Shown here: positions 30,017 through 41,786 of the stretch, piece after piece
Layout: the number at the start of each line of letters is the position of its first letter
Numbering within the stretch: position 1 is the first letter of the stretch
NCBI GenBank assembly: GCA_964017235.1
Contig: OZ024936.1
Span: forward strand, 94,710,537-94,774,536
DNA: 64,000 nt
Reading direction: 5' to 3'
Source of the DNA: Sabellastarte sp. h YS-2021
Taxonomy: Eukaryota > Annelida > Polychaeta > Sabellida > Sabellidae
Made by a program: the position numbers and the translations under genes
Notes under the pieces: generated by a model
What the model saw: the letters and a program-made list of their open reading frames with translations, nothing else
The model's database searches: none
Told to the model about the DNA's origin: nothing

Positions 30017-32180
30017 GGCATTAGTCTGTCATGTGATGGCAATAAAGCACTATAAAAGTATTCATTGCATTACAATCTCCTTAAATTGGCACAGAACTGC
30101 TGTAAACAGTGAATTCAAAATGTGGACAGTTGGGATCAGTGATATGAAAAATACCATAATAGTTTGTAAACTGCATGTTAAATTGTTTAGTATTCGTGTG
30201 CCACTTTCAGATGCTGGTTTCACATAGAAACAGTATTATGGCCTTCCAGCACACCCTGAAAGATTAATAAATTTTCTGTATTTGAGTAATCTATAATGTT
30301 TATAACTTGTCCTAGCGTCTACCCATCTTTAATTCCAAGATATTCACACGTATTAAATCTATATTAAAAGTAACTGTCTGTCTTTCCATTATACGATTGC
30401 CACTCCCTGCCTGTAGCACTCCCACATGTATATGTTAGAAGTTACAATGTTAACAGAGCAGCTAGGCATGTACCATATTTACATACTTAAAATGTTTGAC
30501 AAGACATTTACTGTATAAATTGATGAGAAACATCATCAAAACTGGTGGGGCCATATTCATGAAATGTTTAGTTATGTCCTAGGCTTGACTAAGACTGATG
30601 GATAACATTGAATTTTCATTGGTGAGCAATCTGAAACAGATATAATTTGACCTCTGACCCAATTAAGGTTCATATCGCAAAGCAATGCTGAAGTAATATT
30701 TCCGAGACACTGTAACGTTCATTTGCAATGTTTTTGTAACATTTGCCATTAAATGTTTGATAAATGGTATACATAAAACGCTTTGATAATCCGCTATTTT
30801 AGATTTGTTTAATACCACCATTTTTTCACCTTTACAAAGCTTTTCTCTTCAAATGTTTGCAAACATTAAAAATGTCCACTGGGATATTTTATACTTTCCA
30901 ATTACCAGTTGAATTTCAACAAATTATACTGATTGTTAAGTGGCCTTAAATTCATCATTCCTTATTTGGTCATTTTACTGCTTTCTTCTTTAATGGGGAT
31001 AAATGTGTAGTAAAATTGGGGACCATAGGGTGATGAAATACTTTGACAATTAATTGATAATTTATCTAGGTGATCATATTTTAAGGTCTTTTTAATTTAT
31101 ATTCTTGACCAATATTGTTTTCCCTGATTTATGGAATAAATTCTATTGCTGATTTTAATTTATATTTCTCTTTCTCAATTAAATACCTAAATTTACACAC
31201 AAAGCCATTTGATAACAAGCCTTGTCAGTGGCTCTCGCTTGAGACTTTTTTAGTCTGATATTTAATTTTAACGAAGTGTCTAAAGATCCCTTCAGACTGG
31301 ATATACAGTGTTATTAGAAAGGTTTAGTACAATGTTTACAAGGCATGTAGCGCTAAATAATTTCCTTAACAGATACGTTACGTTTGAAGTGGATGCGTTT
31401 GTTATATTAGGGTTCAGCAATATGTCCATATGAAAGACTGCAGGTAAATGTAGTTTCTACAAAACATGCATACTTAGTAAACAGACCTCTGGTATTCGTA
31501 TGGGAAAATAAAGTGAACTGGAACGTGACCAAAATGATGTGCACATATTTATCTACCTATGTGTGGCATATTTATTTGTAGTATGTAGTTTTTTAAATAA
31601 AATAGTTAGGGTTGAGTGAACATAAGAAAGCCACCCTTTACGTATAAAACGTAACATAACAAGCTCCAAAAATGCTAAAAATCACCTGATACACATCTAC
31701 TGCTGACGTAAATAAGTTTGCGTTTACGTTTTGACAGCCAAAATGTAACACTTTTAACCTCTCTATTAACTTCAGACCAGGACTTAAATGAGTGCATAAT
31801 GACTCCATAAATGGCCCTGAGCTCTCGAGATTAAAGAATTTGATCTTCGTTCAAGTTTTCATTTAATTTTAAAGACAATGTGAGACTAATAGTAGAAACA
31901 TACAGTAAATTTTCAAATAATCTGACCTTACTGAAGGTTGAAAGGTACTTCCATTTGCCTAGCCTTCCTTTGTGTTCGTGAGATACAGAATAAAGACTGT
32001 ATTTGTTGCTGTGTGGTTTTAGTCAACTCTTAGTTTAACTTGTTTCCCTGTTGATTTTCCAGTTGAGCTACTCTAATTTTTCAGGTTTCCTCTACAGGTG
32101 GAACATCTGGGAGGGAATTTTCTTGTTTGATTTTGTTTACTTTTCCTTCTATGACATGTAGGGTGGTTGGAATATCCAGT
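30017..32180. other. Long noncoding stretch
   Basis: No exon or element boundary supported. 30545-30600 (GGGGCCATATTCATGAAATG) looks like one terminus of a foldback element of family A style, but the partner end was not found. A tRNA or ncRNA gene was not seen. Confidence 0.4.
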
Positions 32181-32480
32181 ATTTTTTTTGTATTAATCCA
32201 TTCCATTCTTAGTCCATTCAATTGTTTCCTGATTTTGTATAATCCTTTAAAATCTCAGAACCTTGTTATAAGTGATGCAATTATTACTATGAACTGTTAT
32301 ATTTTTCATAAGAATTAACTGTCAGTCAATTCTCATCAAATAAAAACAGAAGATTTTTAGGTCCCATAAAAAATAGTGAAATTAGCCCCTGATAAGTTTT
32401 TATAAATAATCAACTTATTCAAATTATGGGTGCAATTATTTGAATAATCATAACACTTTTGTGTCTGAATACCGGGTACA
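32181..32480. repeat. 300-bp tandem repeat, unit 1
   Basis: CCATTCCATTCTTAGTCCAT, AGAATTAACTGTCAGTCAAT and CAAATTATGGGTGCAATTAT recur exactly about 300 bp later. Diverged copies also occur near 13.9 kb (direct) and 35.8-36.0 kb (inverted). Confidence 0.8.
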
Positions 32481-33587
32481 GTTTTTTTTGTTTTGGTCCA
32501 TTCCATTCTTAGTCCATTCAACAGTTTCCTGATTTTGTAGAATCCCTTTCGGTCTCATCTCCCTCTTATAAGGTATTAGCTATGAACTGTTACTTTTCAC
32601 AAGAATTAACTGTTAGTCAATTCTCTTCAAATAAAAACAGAAGATTTTTTAGGTCTCATGGAAAATGGAGAAGTCTAATAGGACATGGTAAAATAAAAAT
32701 TACACCATGTATTAAGTCGTGCGCACGAGATGATCTCGTGATAATGAGAAAATAAGTTGTGATAATGAGATGATCTCATTATAATGAGATAAATAGGACA
32801 TGGTAAAATAAAAATTACACTATGTAATAAGTCGTGCGCACAAGATGATCTCTAGATAACAAGAAAATAAGTCGTGATAATGAGATGATCTCATTATAAT
32901 GAGATAATAAGTCGTGATAACAAGATCATCTCATGATATCAAAATGATCTGGTGATAATGAGATCATCTTGTGATATCAAGATCATCTTTTGATAACAAG
33001 ATCATCTCATTATCACAAGTTATTTTCTTGTGATAATGAGATCATCTCGTGCGCACCATTTATTTTCTTGATATCAAAAGATGATCTTGTGCTCACTAGA
33101 TAAAGCGGTGAGCTCCAGATGAAGTGGTGATACCGACTTAATAAGTGGTGAGCACTAGTTGATGTACTGCTCACTACTTATTTTCTTGTTATCACAAGAT
33201 GAAGTAGTGATCACCACATCATTTAGTTATAACCAGATCATCTCATGCTCACCCCATCATCTGGTGATAACCAGAAAATAAGTAGTGAGCACCACATCAT
33301 CTGGTGATCACTAGATGAAGTGGTGAGCACGAGATGAACTGGTGATAATAGAATAATCTGGTTAGCACCAGATAATATAGTGCTCACTACTTCATCTGGT
33401 GATAACAACATAATAACTGGTGATCACCACATAAACTAGTGCTCACTACTTATTACGTTGTGATAACTACTGAATCTGGTGATCACCACTTTATCTAGTG
33501 AGCACAAGATGATCTTGTGATATCAAGAAAACAAGTGGTGCTAAGGGGATCATCTCATTATCACGACTTATTTTCTCGTTATCACCT

Positions 33588-34373
33588 TGTGCTTTGAATG
33601 TTTTGTTAAATATTTTATTAGCTGAAGGAAGATGGGCAATATGGTGTTGTAGAAATTTTCATCGCTTTAGAGAGAAAAATGTAGATAGCTGTTTCATAAA
33701 GAATTTATTTATTAGTAATATTAAGATTAGACTTAAAGCAGATTTTATGAGATTATCTTATGAAGATTTCGAAGTTTTATGGTGTAATAATAATGTTATA
33801 TGTTCAATTGTATCTAATGTTATGAAAATACATATTTAACTTTTGGTGAAAAGTGATCCTGCTATTTTTATTCATACTAATCCAACCATATTTTGTTACT
33901 TTGTTTAAATAGTATATTTGGCAATGCTCAATATCATATTCATATTTATAATAGCTATCTGTTATAGCATATATCATTTGTTTTTTTCTAAAACTAGATG
34001 TGTAATTATATATTAGTATATGTTTGTCAATAATTTCATGGTATATGTAATAATTTTAATAATTCCTCCAAAAATATATTTCACTATTTCTATTTATTCA
34101 AACTTTAGAAACCATTTTTCAGTATGTTAGTTTTTCTTTATAGTTAGAGTTTTTTTTGGTATAAGGTTTGTATTGTGTCTGAAAAGGGTAACTTTGCAGC
34201 ACCATGTAGTAAGGGGGATATCAGGAGGCGTAAAGCCCACCCTGATAACCCCAAAGTAGCTGTCATTATTAATTATTTTTTTATTGTTTATTTTTCTATT
34301 ATATTTTGTATATAATGTGAATGATTGTAAAGATTTTATGGCTAAATAAATTTTACGGAACAAAAAAAAAAAC
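33588..34373 (+). mobile_element. 5'-truncated LINE with poly(A) tail, inserted inside the TIR element
   Basis: The 33591-33839 frame encodes a LINE pol C-terminus (AEGRWAIWCCRNFHRFREK, IRLKADFMRLS, LWCNNNVICSIV), a pattern of RW.IW..R...F, KADF.R and WC. Then about 520 bp of 3' UTR with a hairpin, an AATAAA-like word (AAATAAATTT at 34344) and a poly(A) run at about 34362-34372. It restores to TIR-element sequence immediately after (CGACTTAATACATG). Confidence 0.7.
34214..34252 (+). other. 3' UTR hairpin of the LINE tail
   Basis: GGGGATATCAGG (34214-34225) pairs with CCTGATAACCCC (34241-34252) with one A-A mismatch and a 15-nt loop, about 110 nt before the poly(A). LINE 3' hairpins can be the RT recognition element. 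Confidence 0.55.
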
Positions 34374-34833
34374 GACTTAATACATGCTGCAATATTTATT
34401 TTACCATATCCTAGAAAGGCTCCATATAAATCAACTACTGATGAGTTTTTATAAATAATCCACTTATTCTAATTATGGGTGCAATTGTTTGAATAATCAC
34501 ATCACCTTTTTGTCTGGATGTCTCGTGCAGTTTCCTTATACAATGTGTTTATATGTACCACTGTTGGGTTCTGTATCACACCCAAGTCTACGTAATGTTT
34601 GTATTTTTATTATGTGAAAATTTCCCATGTAATTCAACCAAACAGATAGTGTTAATTTATTATAGACCAATGTAAGCTATTAATATTCAAATAATTTTCC
34701 TGGAGGTGTCTTTTGTGTGCATATGTGTCATGGTTTACGTCTGATTGATGATTTCTATTCATATTTAGCACCATCAAGGAAGTGATGTAATCTTGGTACT
34801 CTTTGTTTAAATGTCTGTTTCCTTGCTGCTTCT

Positions 34834-35067
34834 GGGGGTAACAGTGGCAGAGTAGTAACACTCTCGCCTCCCACCTCTGAGGCCGGGGTTCAATCCCCGT
34901 CACGGCCTCAAGTGGGAAAGCTGGTAGTTGCTTGCCGTTGGTCGGCAGTTTACAGAACCCTAACGAACTGTATGTACTGGTTTCTTCTGTCCTTCCAACT
35001 ACCCGTACATGACCTGTACAGTGTTGAAAACGACGTAAAACCCCAAATAATAATTATAATAATAATA
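34834..35067 (+). mobile_element. tRNA-headed SINE (copy 5)
   Basis: Flanked by a 14-bp target-site duplication TCCTTGCTGCTTCT at 34820-34833 and 35068-35081. A box TGGCAGAGTAG, B box GGTTCAATCCC, tail of AATAAT repeats. Confidence 0.9.
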
Positions 35068-35084
35068 TCCTTGCTGCTTCTAAA

Positions 35085-35275
35085 ATAACTCACAAATTTA
35101 TGAACAGATTTCGATGAAATTTTTGGGAAATGTTGACCATAGCACACCTTGGATTTAAGTGTTAATCTGGATAATTGTCTGTATGTTTTATCATTGCATT
35201 GATAAGCAATTTTACTGGTGTTGACCTTGGCAGAGATGTGCACTGTCTGAGTGCTCTTGTAAAACAAGAAGCGAC
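35085..35275 (+). repeat. Old dispersed repeat, partner of 27.6-28.0 kb
   Basis: ACAGATTTCGATGAAATTTTTGG at the left and TTGGCAGAGATGTGCACTGT at the right resemble the 27640-27985 repeat. No coding. Confidence 0.4.
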
Positions 35276-35512
35276 TTTTGGTCGATTCTCTTGACAGAAA
35301 AAAAAGTTGACAAAAACAATACTGACCATATAAATTTCTAACGTCGGAAACCTAACCTACTGTCATATCCCATAGATTTTAATCTTGTGTATCTTTTTTC
35401 TATCTCGATCCAAGGGCATCAATTCCTTCTATTAACATTTGGTCTAGGTTTTCCAAATCTGTTATGTTGTGCAAAATATTCTCACACTGTGTGACAAATT
35501 GCTTTTTAATGG

Positions 35513-35641
35513 CCGGCAGTTGGTCGGCAGTTTACAGTACAGAACCCTAGCGAACTATATGTACTGGTTTCCTCTGCCCTTCCAACTACCCGTCGTGATA
35601 TGACCTGTACAGTGTTGAAAGCGACGTAAAAACCCCAAATA
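35513..35641 (+). mobile_element. tRNA-headed SINE, strongly 5' truncated (copy 6)
   Basis: Contains GTTGGTCGGCAGTTTACAGT through GAAAGCGACGTAAAAACCCC. The head is absent. No clear target-site duplication. Confidence 0.85.
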
Positions 35642-35789
35642 TTCAAAATATGAGGCTGCAAGCTGTGTTATTATATATAATTCTAATGGTAATAATTAAT
35701 ATATTTTCTCTGTTAGCCATACTATTTGGGGGTCATCGACAGCAACCTCACATTTTGTTTTTGTATGTTTCATCATTTTTATAGCATTC

Positions 35790-36005
35790 ATTTTGATACT
35801 CATCATTTTCCATTCACGTTGTCCTATAGAAAATCCATCCATGTTTTCATTTTCATACGAGACATCGGAAAAGGGTGTGGTAATTATTCAAACTAATGCA
35901 CCCATAGTTGGGATGGACTATTTGGTTATAAAAACACTATTAGCCTTTGCGATGTTGTCGAAATACATAACTCATTCTTTGTAGGGAATTAACCGACGGT
36001 TGATT
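35790..36005 (-). repeat. Inverted diverged copy of the 300-bp repeat
   Basis: TAATTATTCAAACTAATGCACCCATA and GGGAATTAACCGACGGTTGA are the reverse complement of blocks in 32181-32480. Older than the tandem pair. Confidence 0.55.
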
Positions 36006-36764
36006 CTTATGTAAATAACGTCACATAAGCCAAAGAAATTAAGGTATTTACACACAGATAAATATTTGTTAGATTGTTTTACGTGTAATATCAAGTCTGA
36101 GCTTTGTTGATTTTTACTTTTTTTTTTTTTTTGCCTCTTGGACAGGACTTCTCATTTTGTGGGAACGAGATAAAAATAGTAAAAAAATAATTCTGTCCTT
36201 TCATGCTCTATATATATATAAATGGAAAAGATAAATGCATACTACAGTTTTTTTTAAGATAAACAAAATTTTTGCTTTTCTTGGAATTTTTCAAAGCGGC
36301 AGAATATTTTATATAATTTCGAATGTGTATGTTGCCTTCCCTAGATATTTACTCTATTTTTAGTTTGAAAAACAGAAAACAGATGTGTGATTTAGAAATG
36401 AGAAGAAAAGTTTATGAGGCCTAAAAAGAGGCAAAAAGTACCTGCCTCCTGACCTTCAGAGGTCACCTATGTATTATGACAGGTATATTCCATTACTGTC
36501 CTTTAGAGGTTTATTTACTACTAATGGGGTTATAGTGTCTGTATGTGGCACCTGAGGGGAACCACACCATTTTGTATTCGTGTATGATGTAAATATTTTT
36601 TCTTTCTTTTTATCTGATAAAAATCCTCAATGAATTTATATATTATTAACTAGTTTCAGTCATAATTGATAATACTGCCATGATGTCAGTAGTCACTGTT
36701 ATAACTGTTATGTATAACAAATATTTTTAAACGCTGTTTGCATATTATTGTCACTGGCGGGAAC

Positions 36765-37075
36765 AAGTGAATAAATGCTGAGAATGACTTAATAAGTGGT
36801 GACAGTGAGTTAATAAGTGGTAGCAACGAGTTAGTAAGTGGTGGGTATGACTTATTAAGTTGCGAGAACAAGTTAGTAAGTGGTGGGAATGAGATAGTAA
36901 GTGGTGGGTGGGCCCGAGTTGGTAAGTGGTGGGAACGAGTTACTAAGTGATGAGAATGAGTTATTTAATGGTGGGAATGAGTTAGGGAATGTGATAGGAA
37001 CGAGGTAGTAAGTGGTGGGAACGAGTTAGTAAGTGGTTGGACTGACATAATAAGTGGTGGTAATAACGGTTGAGT
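36765..37075 (+). repeat. 21-bp minisatellite (AAGTGGTGGGAACGAGTTAGT)n
   Basis: About 14 degenerate units, mostly 21 bp, with purine-rich plus strand. The AATAAGTGGTG word is shared with the palindromic modules at 33.1-33.5 kb. Noncoding. Confidence 0.85.
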
Positions 37076-37380
37076 ATTAATGAAAACAAGTATGACGTAG
37101 CATCTTGTGGTAACAACTTATTAAAAATAATAATAACCCATTTTCAATACAAAAATACAATAATCATAATATTTACTCAAGCAAATCAGGTCTATCCACA
37201 TATCATATAGCTTGAGACAGCACATTTTGGAAGGTACTCAATCAATTCATGCATTTCAGTCTATAAAAACAAAACATAGCAAGCAGTATGTTCATGTTGT
37301 CAAGTGCTTATACTCCACCGTCAATTCCCGCATCCCCTCCCCCTCCCGCATGGTCAAGATAATGATACCTTGAACACACA

Positions 37381-37405
37381 CCCCCCCCCCCCCCCCCCCC
37401 CCCCC
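37381..37405. repeat. Poly(C) tract of 25
   Basis: Uninterrupted C run after a CA-rich stretch. Length may be affected by sequencing. Confidence 0.85.
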
Positions 37406-38857
37406 AATTTAATATTTAAACCTTAAACTCCATGTTAGTTTGTAGCTGTGGGATGTGTTTAGATAGTCTTTTCATGCGAGGTATGTCCAAGGTTTGTTAC
37501 ATCCACAATCAAACATTCCTTGAACTACACACCATTTGAAATAGTGTTACATATTGGCAAATTTAAAGTGAGTATAATTCTGTTATTACCGTACAATTTA
37601 TGGTCACCTTAATGTAGCACACTTATCTAGGGCAAAATTTAATGAAACCTGTCGAGTTATTTTCAGTACACTCCACAGGAAAATAAGAAAAAAATCAATT
37701 AAATTTTAATTCTAGGGGAGATTAAAGTCACCCTAAAATAGGAGATATCTTGATTACCAGTTATATCCACATGCCAAATTTGAATTAAATTCGTTAAGCC
37801 ATTTTTGAAATACTTTCCGGGAATGAAGTGTGATGGCAACAGACAATGATAATGTCTCCACAGAGGACAAAATGATCCCATTTAAGCCCCCAGCACAGAT
37901 GGTGACACAAAAAAAAAACATTTACTGGTTGAGATTAAGCACATACTCATTACATTATACTTAAATTGGATTTTCCTATTTGGACATCAGTACTTAAAGT
38001 ATGTTTTGATTAATTTAACAATTTCACAAATGGCATTTCGTTTCATGAGGCAAAGTTACACATGTGTGAAAGTACAGTAGTCGTTAAAGTTGTAGTAACA
38101 CTGAGAGCAGTTGTGTATTTCATGTATTTAGTGTTTATGTCATGCTTAGTACCTTATCGGTTATACTGTGATTGGTAGTTGGGAGGCCATAATAAGCCAA
38201 TACATACAGTTGGTCAAGGTTCTATAATGTCATTCCCCCACCCCAGGTTAATAGTCAAAGTTTTTAGATATTAATAAGGATATAAACAAGAAAGCTTCTG
38301 GGCACATTACAGCCCGAACCCAAGGCCAAATGTGCAATGCGAAATCATAGACACAAGGTCAAGCCTAGGGTCAAAGGTCAACCCAAAACCAATATATCAG
38401 ACCTCAGTTATGGGAACCAACACCCAATTACAGTGAATGAGTGTAGCAAAATAAAATGAAGCACCATAAAAGCAAAGGTGATTAGAAAGGTCAACACGTT
38501 TCATCCAGGCCCACCACACGGGGGAAAGGTCAAACAGGGTTACCTCACAAAGGTCACCGAAGGGTCACAAACCCAAAGCAAACTACTAATTGATAACAGA
38601 TTTTACAAACAAGGTACACCAGGTAGTAAAGACCCAAGTTTTGGAGTTAAATATTTATTTATTTTACAATTACAAATACTATTAAAGAAAGTATTTCTTT
38701 TAAAATGAAGTGACTTGTGGTCAGAAGTAACACAGCAATCATAATGCACTGATGCATATATAATATAAGTTTTAAAGTTTATTAACCAGTGCCATGTAAA
38801 TAATGGACATAATGCCCTACTGCAGTGTGGCCAAAATTTTAAATATTTTTGATATTA
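37406..38857. other. Noncoding stretch
   Basis: No gene recognised. Contains several AGGTCA words between 38340 and 38575, including GGGTCAAAGGTCA at 38368-38380 (DR1 spacing). Confidence 0.4.
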
Positions 38858-38905
38858 AGCAACTACCAGCTTTACCACTTGAGGTCAAAAGAGGTGGAGC
38901 AGTTG
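38858..38905 (-). repeat. SINE fragment (minus)
   Basis: AAGCAACTACCAGCTTTACCACTTGAGG is the reverse complement of the SINE body; the rest is missing. Confidence 0.5.
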
Positions 38906-38988
38906 TAGGTGTCACAATATATCACTCACTGAGGTCTACAAACCTTGTTTGGTCATAACAAACAGAAACAACTATTTAAAATATTTGA

Positions 38989-39225
38989 AGGGGTGCACGG
39001 TGGCAGAGTGGTAACACTCTCCCCTCCCACCTCTGAGGCCGGGGTTCGATTCCAGGCACGGCCTCAAGTGGGAAAACTGGTAGTTGCTTGCCGTTGGCTG
39101 GCAGTTTACAGTACAGAACCCTAAAGAAATGTATGTACTGGTTTCCTCTGCCCTTACAACTACCCATCGTGATATGACCTGTACAGTGTTGAAAGCAACG
39201 TAAAACCCCAAATAAATAAATAAAT
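38989..39225 (+). mobile_element. tRNA-headed SINE, full length (copy 7)
   Basis: Flanked by an 11-bp target-site duplication AAAATATTTGA at 38978-38988 and 39226-39236. A box TGGCAGAGTGG and B box GGTTCGATTCC are both intact, making this the best candidate for pol III transcription. Confidence 0.92.
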
Positions 39226-39239
39226 AAAATATTTGATGG

Positions 39240-39975
39240 GATTTTCATTATGCATCGGACATCAAGATGCCCATACACCTTATAAAATTCTAATGCCAAA
39301 CTTTTCCAGAACGTTTCATTTTTCCAAAGTGTAGAAGCTTTGTGTTTGGGAAGCATCTTATTGGGAAAGTGTAAATGGCTAGAAGCCCTGGATTGATCTG
39401 TCCCTTGATAGCCACTTTGCAACTTCTCTCACCTGTTTCCGATGAAGGCTTTAAACCAAAACATTTTTTAGTAGCAGATGAACAAGCATACATTCAACAA
39501 AACATAGGTTTTGCCCCACATTTTTTTCCTCCGGAAGTGATCTGAATAAACAAATACTGCAGATCATTGTCATGTGCTATTGCTTCTGCAATGTCTTAGT
39601 TTTCCTTGAAGTAAATAAGAAAGAAAAATGTGTCTAGACATAATACATGTTTTCACCAGTGCAACCACTTTTATTGTGAAAACAACTTTATAAGCAAGAA
39701 AGAATTTAGCAGAATTACAAGAGCAAGTTACTATTGTGACACCTTTTTTTGTACATAATTGGTAATATCACTTGAAAACTATCTTAAAAATATTCATGGG
39801 GACCGGTGTGACAGAAAATTTAACCCATCTACCACCCACCCATCCCCATTCAACAAAAGTGCAATCAACTCATATTGGCACAATTCTTGAATGTCATTTG
39901 CAATGAAAAAATATATTCTTTGTGCACTGACTTATGCTGAGGATACTCAAACTCTGGCCAACAAGTACTAAAAGT
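39240..39975. other. Unassigned noncoding stretch
   Basis: A minus-strand open frame extends from the SINE into 39240-39422, but nothing in it is recognisable. Confidence 0.35.
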
Positions 39976-39977
39976 GA

Positions 39978-40268
39978 AAAGAAACTAAAAAAAAAAAAAA
40001 ATCAGATAAATTTCTGGATTTTGAGTTCAGAGCCCGATTAGTTGCATCGATCATTACAGACGCCAAGTTTGAGGATTACCAATATATTAATAGCTCTCTA
40101 GCATGGAAATATAGCTACGATCCAAAGAACAGTTTTATGCATGTGAATATTGCCAAAACTCCCAAAGCAATTTTGGATAAGCAATCCAGAACCCAAGCTA
40201 GATCATCTTGGATTTGGACTGAGTTATGGTTAAACCCCACGTTGTGGAAACATGTGACCCAAATATGA
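39978..40268 (+). other. Open frame of 96 codons without a start, unidentified
   Basis: From a TGA at 39975 to a TGA at 40266-40268 one frame stays open with varied, protein-like composition (for example FEDYQYINSSLAWKYSYD, RSSWIWTELWL). First ATG is late (near 40138). Could be an exon or an element remnant; no family recognised. Confidence 0.25.
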
Positions 40269-40554
40269 TGTGTAGTTGTAGACAATGAATATGGACAGAC
40301 CGGGAGTTATGGAGAATAATCAAAACGGTCCCCTGGGCGACCAATTTAGTCACTGCAAACATGGGATTAAAATTTTACTACAACAACTATAGATAAATGT
40401 GACAAATCATACCATAGTACATTATAATCAAAATATTATTAATGACACATAACGTACTCATACTAAACAAGATATATGTAAATATCACACAGTGGGATGG
40501 ACCTCAGAGGAATGGAATTTTATGGTCCATGATTAAGGACCATCACTGGTATTT

Positions 40555-40770
40555 ACATTTCACTAACAGCTCCAAGAGGAGAGGCCCTCTCAGCCTTAAA
40601 TATTAAGTCATTTTTAAAGCAAATTAACAAGTCACACCGGATAAGATGGTAAAACTTGGTACAAAAAATTGTAATAGACCCAAGGGGAGAAGCCCTCTCA
40701 GCATAAAGTAATAAATGGGTTTCTAGAGAAATTAACAAGGCAGGCCTGAGATGAAAATTTTAACATGATA
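40555..40770. repeat. Two-unit tandem repeat, about 110 bp
   Basis: CCAAGAGGAGAGGCCCTCTCAGC (40571) and CCAAGGGGAGAAGCCCTCTCAGC (40680) each followed by AAATTAACAAG and GATAAGATG/GAGATGAAAA. Diverged pair. Confidence 0.6.
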
Positions 40771-41044
40771 CTTGCGGGTTGGCATTTAGGTGCCAACCTT
40801 AATCATTCCTTCACCCCTATTTTTGTATCACCCCTGTCATTTAGTGGGTCATTTAAATGACCTATGTTCGTGTTTGATTGGCCAGTAGTTTGTCCTTAGC
40901 TTTGGTCCAGGGGATAATGGCCAGATGTGAACTTTCAGCCGAAAAGACAAGTTTACATTTTAAACAACAATAAATTTTTATTTTTCTTTTAGTTGTATTT
41001 TTGATTGTCTTGTCTCTACACACACACTTTCATCTCTCATTCGT

Positions 41045-41786
41045 ATGGTAGCAAGAAAGAAGCAAAAGCAGGCAAGTAACCCTTACAATTTGCAGAATAA
41101 AGTTGAGATTACGGTTGAACTTCAACTAGAAAATGACCACACATTTTTGAATGCATTTTCTCGTTCGGGTTTAGATTCTAGGTCGGATACTGAGTCTGAC
41201 ATTGAACCTCTTGTTGATACTTTAGTTTCTTGTGACAGTACCGAATCTGAAGATACTTTCCCTGTGGTAAAACACAAACATGATTTCAAATCTTCTAGGA
41301 AAGTACTGCGTGGAAAGTGGAGATTAAAGTCGTGTCTGAGGTCAGAAGTTCAACCGGATCAAACTTTGATTAATCAAAGAAGACTACCTCAACTGGATGC
41401 AATTGGTAAGCGGTTGTCTGTCATTGAAAGTTCTGCTTCTGGTGCCACTTCTAAAGTCAAAAATTCTGTGTGTGGTAACACTACTGCGAGTTCAACTCTC
41501 CCCAGCTCCTCTCATGAGGGCAACATGCATGCAAAAATACCTGATTTACATACACACACAGTTATGTTGATTCCTATTTTTAAAGCACGAGATGACAGAC
41601 TTTTGGCTCACAACAACATTTTCTTTTTGTAATTGTTTTTCTGTAGTTTTCTCTTTATCTACAGCCCTGCCACATTTTGACCAAAGCTTTTCATCCCAGG
41701 GTAATGATGTAATTTCATTGAATACTAAGATAACTATAGCACTTCTGGAGCATAAACATCCGCCAAGTTCTGCAGAACTATGGTAG
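41045..41786 (+). pseudogene. Retroelement ORF1-like fragment (DIRS/YR type suspected)
   Basis: The ATG at 41045 opens a 195-codon frame beginning MVARKKQKQASNPYNLQNK, with an acidic Ser/Asp/Glu region (41180-41270), a basic stretch (KSSRKVLRGKWRLKSCLRS) and a LDAIGKRLSVIE block (about 41393-41430), ending at 41632. The neighbouring frame continues to 41786 with ALPHFDQSFSS. The order acidic N-terminus, helix with GKRLS, then IPDL recalls ORF1 of molluscan DIRS-like elements; that is from memory and unproven. It is outside the intact YR element at 42489. No RT follows, so it is a dead fragment or an unrelated gene piece. Confidence 0.35.

Larger units (their letters stand above)
32681..34411. 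mobile_element. Non-autonomous TIR element with palindromic modular interior (TA target)
   Basis: Left terminus GGACATGGTAAAATAAAAAT and right terminus (reverse complement GGATATGGTAAAATAAATAT) are inverted repeats extending to the TTAAGTCGT word. TA lies on each side (32679-32680, 34412-34413), as expected of Tc1/mariner-type targets. The left terminal 115 bp is itself duplicated (32681-32795, 32796-32910). The interior to 33587 consists of 8-12 bp modules such as GATGATCTC, GTGATAAC, GTGAGCAC, CTTATTTTC in alternating orientation, giving dozens of short palindromes. A LINE tail is inserted at 33588. Confidence 0.75.
32481..34535. repeat. 300-bp tandem repeat, unit 2, split by a TIR element
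   Basis: Unit 2 runs 32481-32680 and continues at 34414-34535 (TTATTCTAATTATGGGTGCAATTG). The 32681-34411 TIR element interrupts it, so unit 1 serves as an empty-site reference. Confidence 0.8.

Noticed and set aside
32700-33590. CRISPR-like array in the palindromic region
   Set aside because: Modules vary in order and spacing and are not identical repeats with unique spacers; the context is an animal TIR element.
33594-33839. Independent small gene
   Set aside because: Matches the C-terminus of LINE pol and is followed by a 3' UTR and poly(A).
34834-34910. tRNA genes at the SINE heads (here and near 1.0, 12.3, 25.2, 39.0 kb)
   Set aside because: A and B boxes are present, but the sequences continue into a common SINE body and tail with target-site duplications; no cloverleaf with a proper acceptor stem was supported.
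38976-39422. Minus-strand open frame of 148 codons
   Set aside because: About half is antisense of a SINE; the other half has no recognisable motif.
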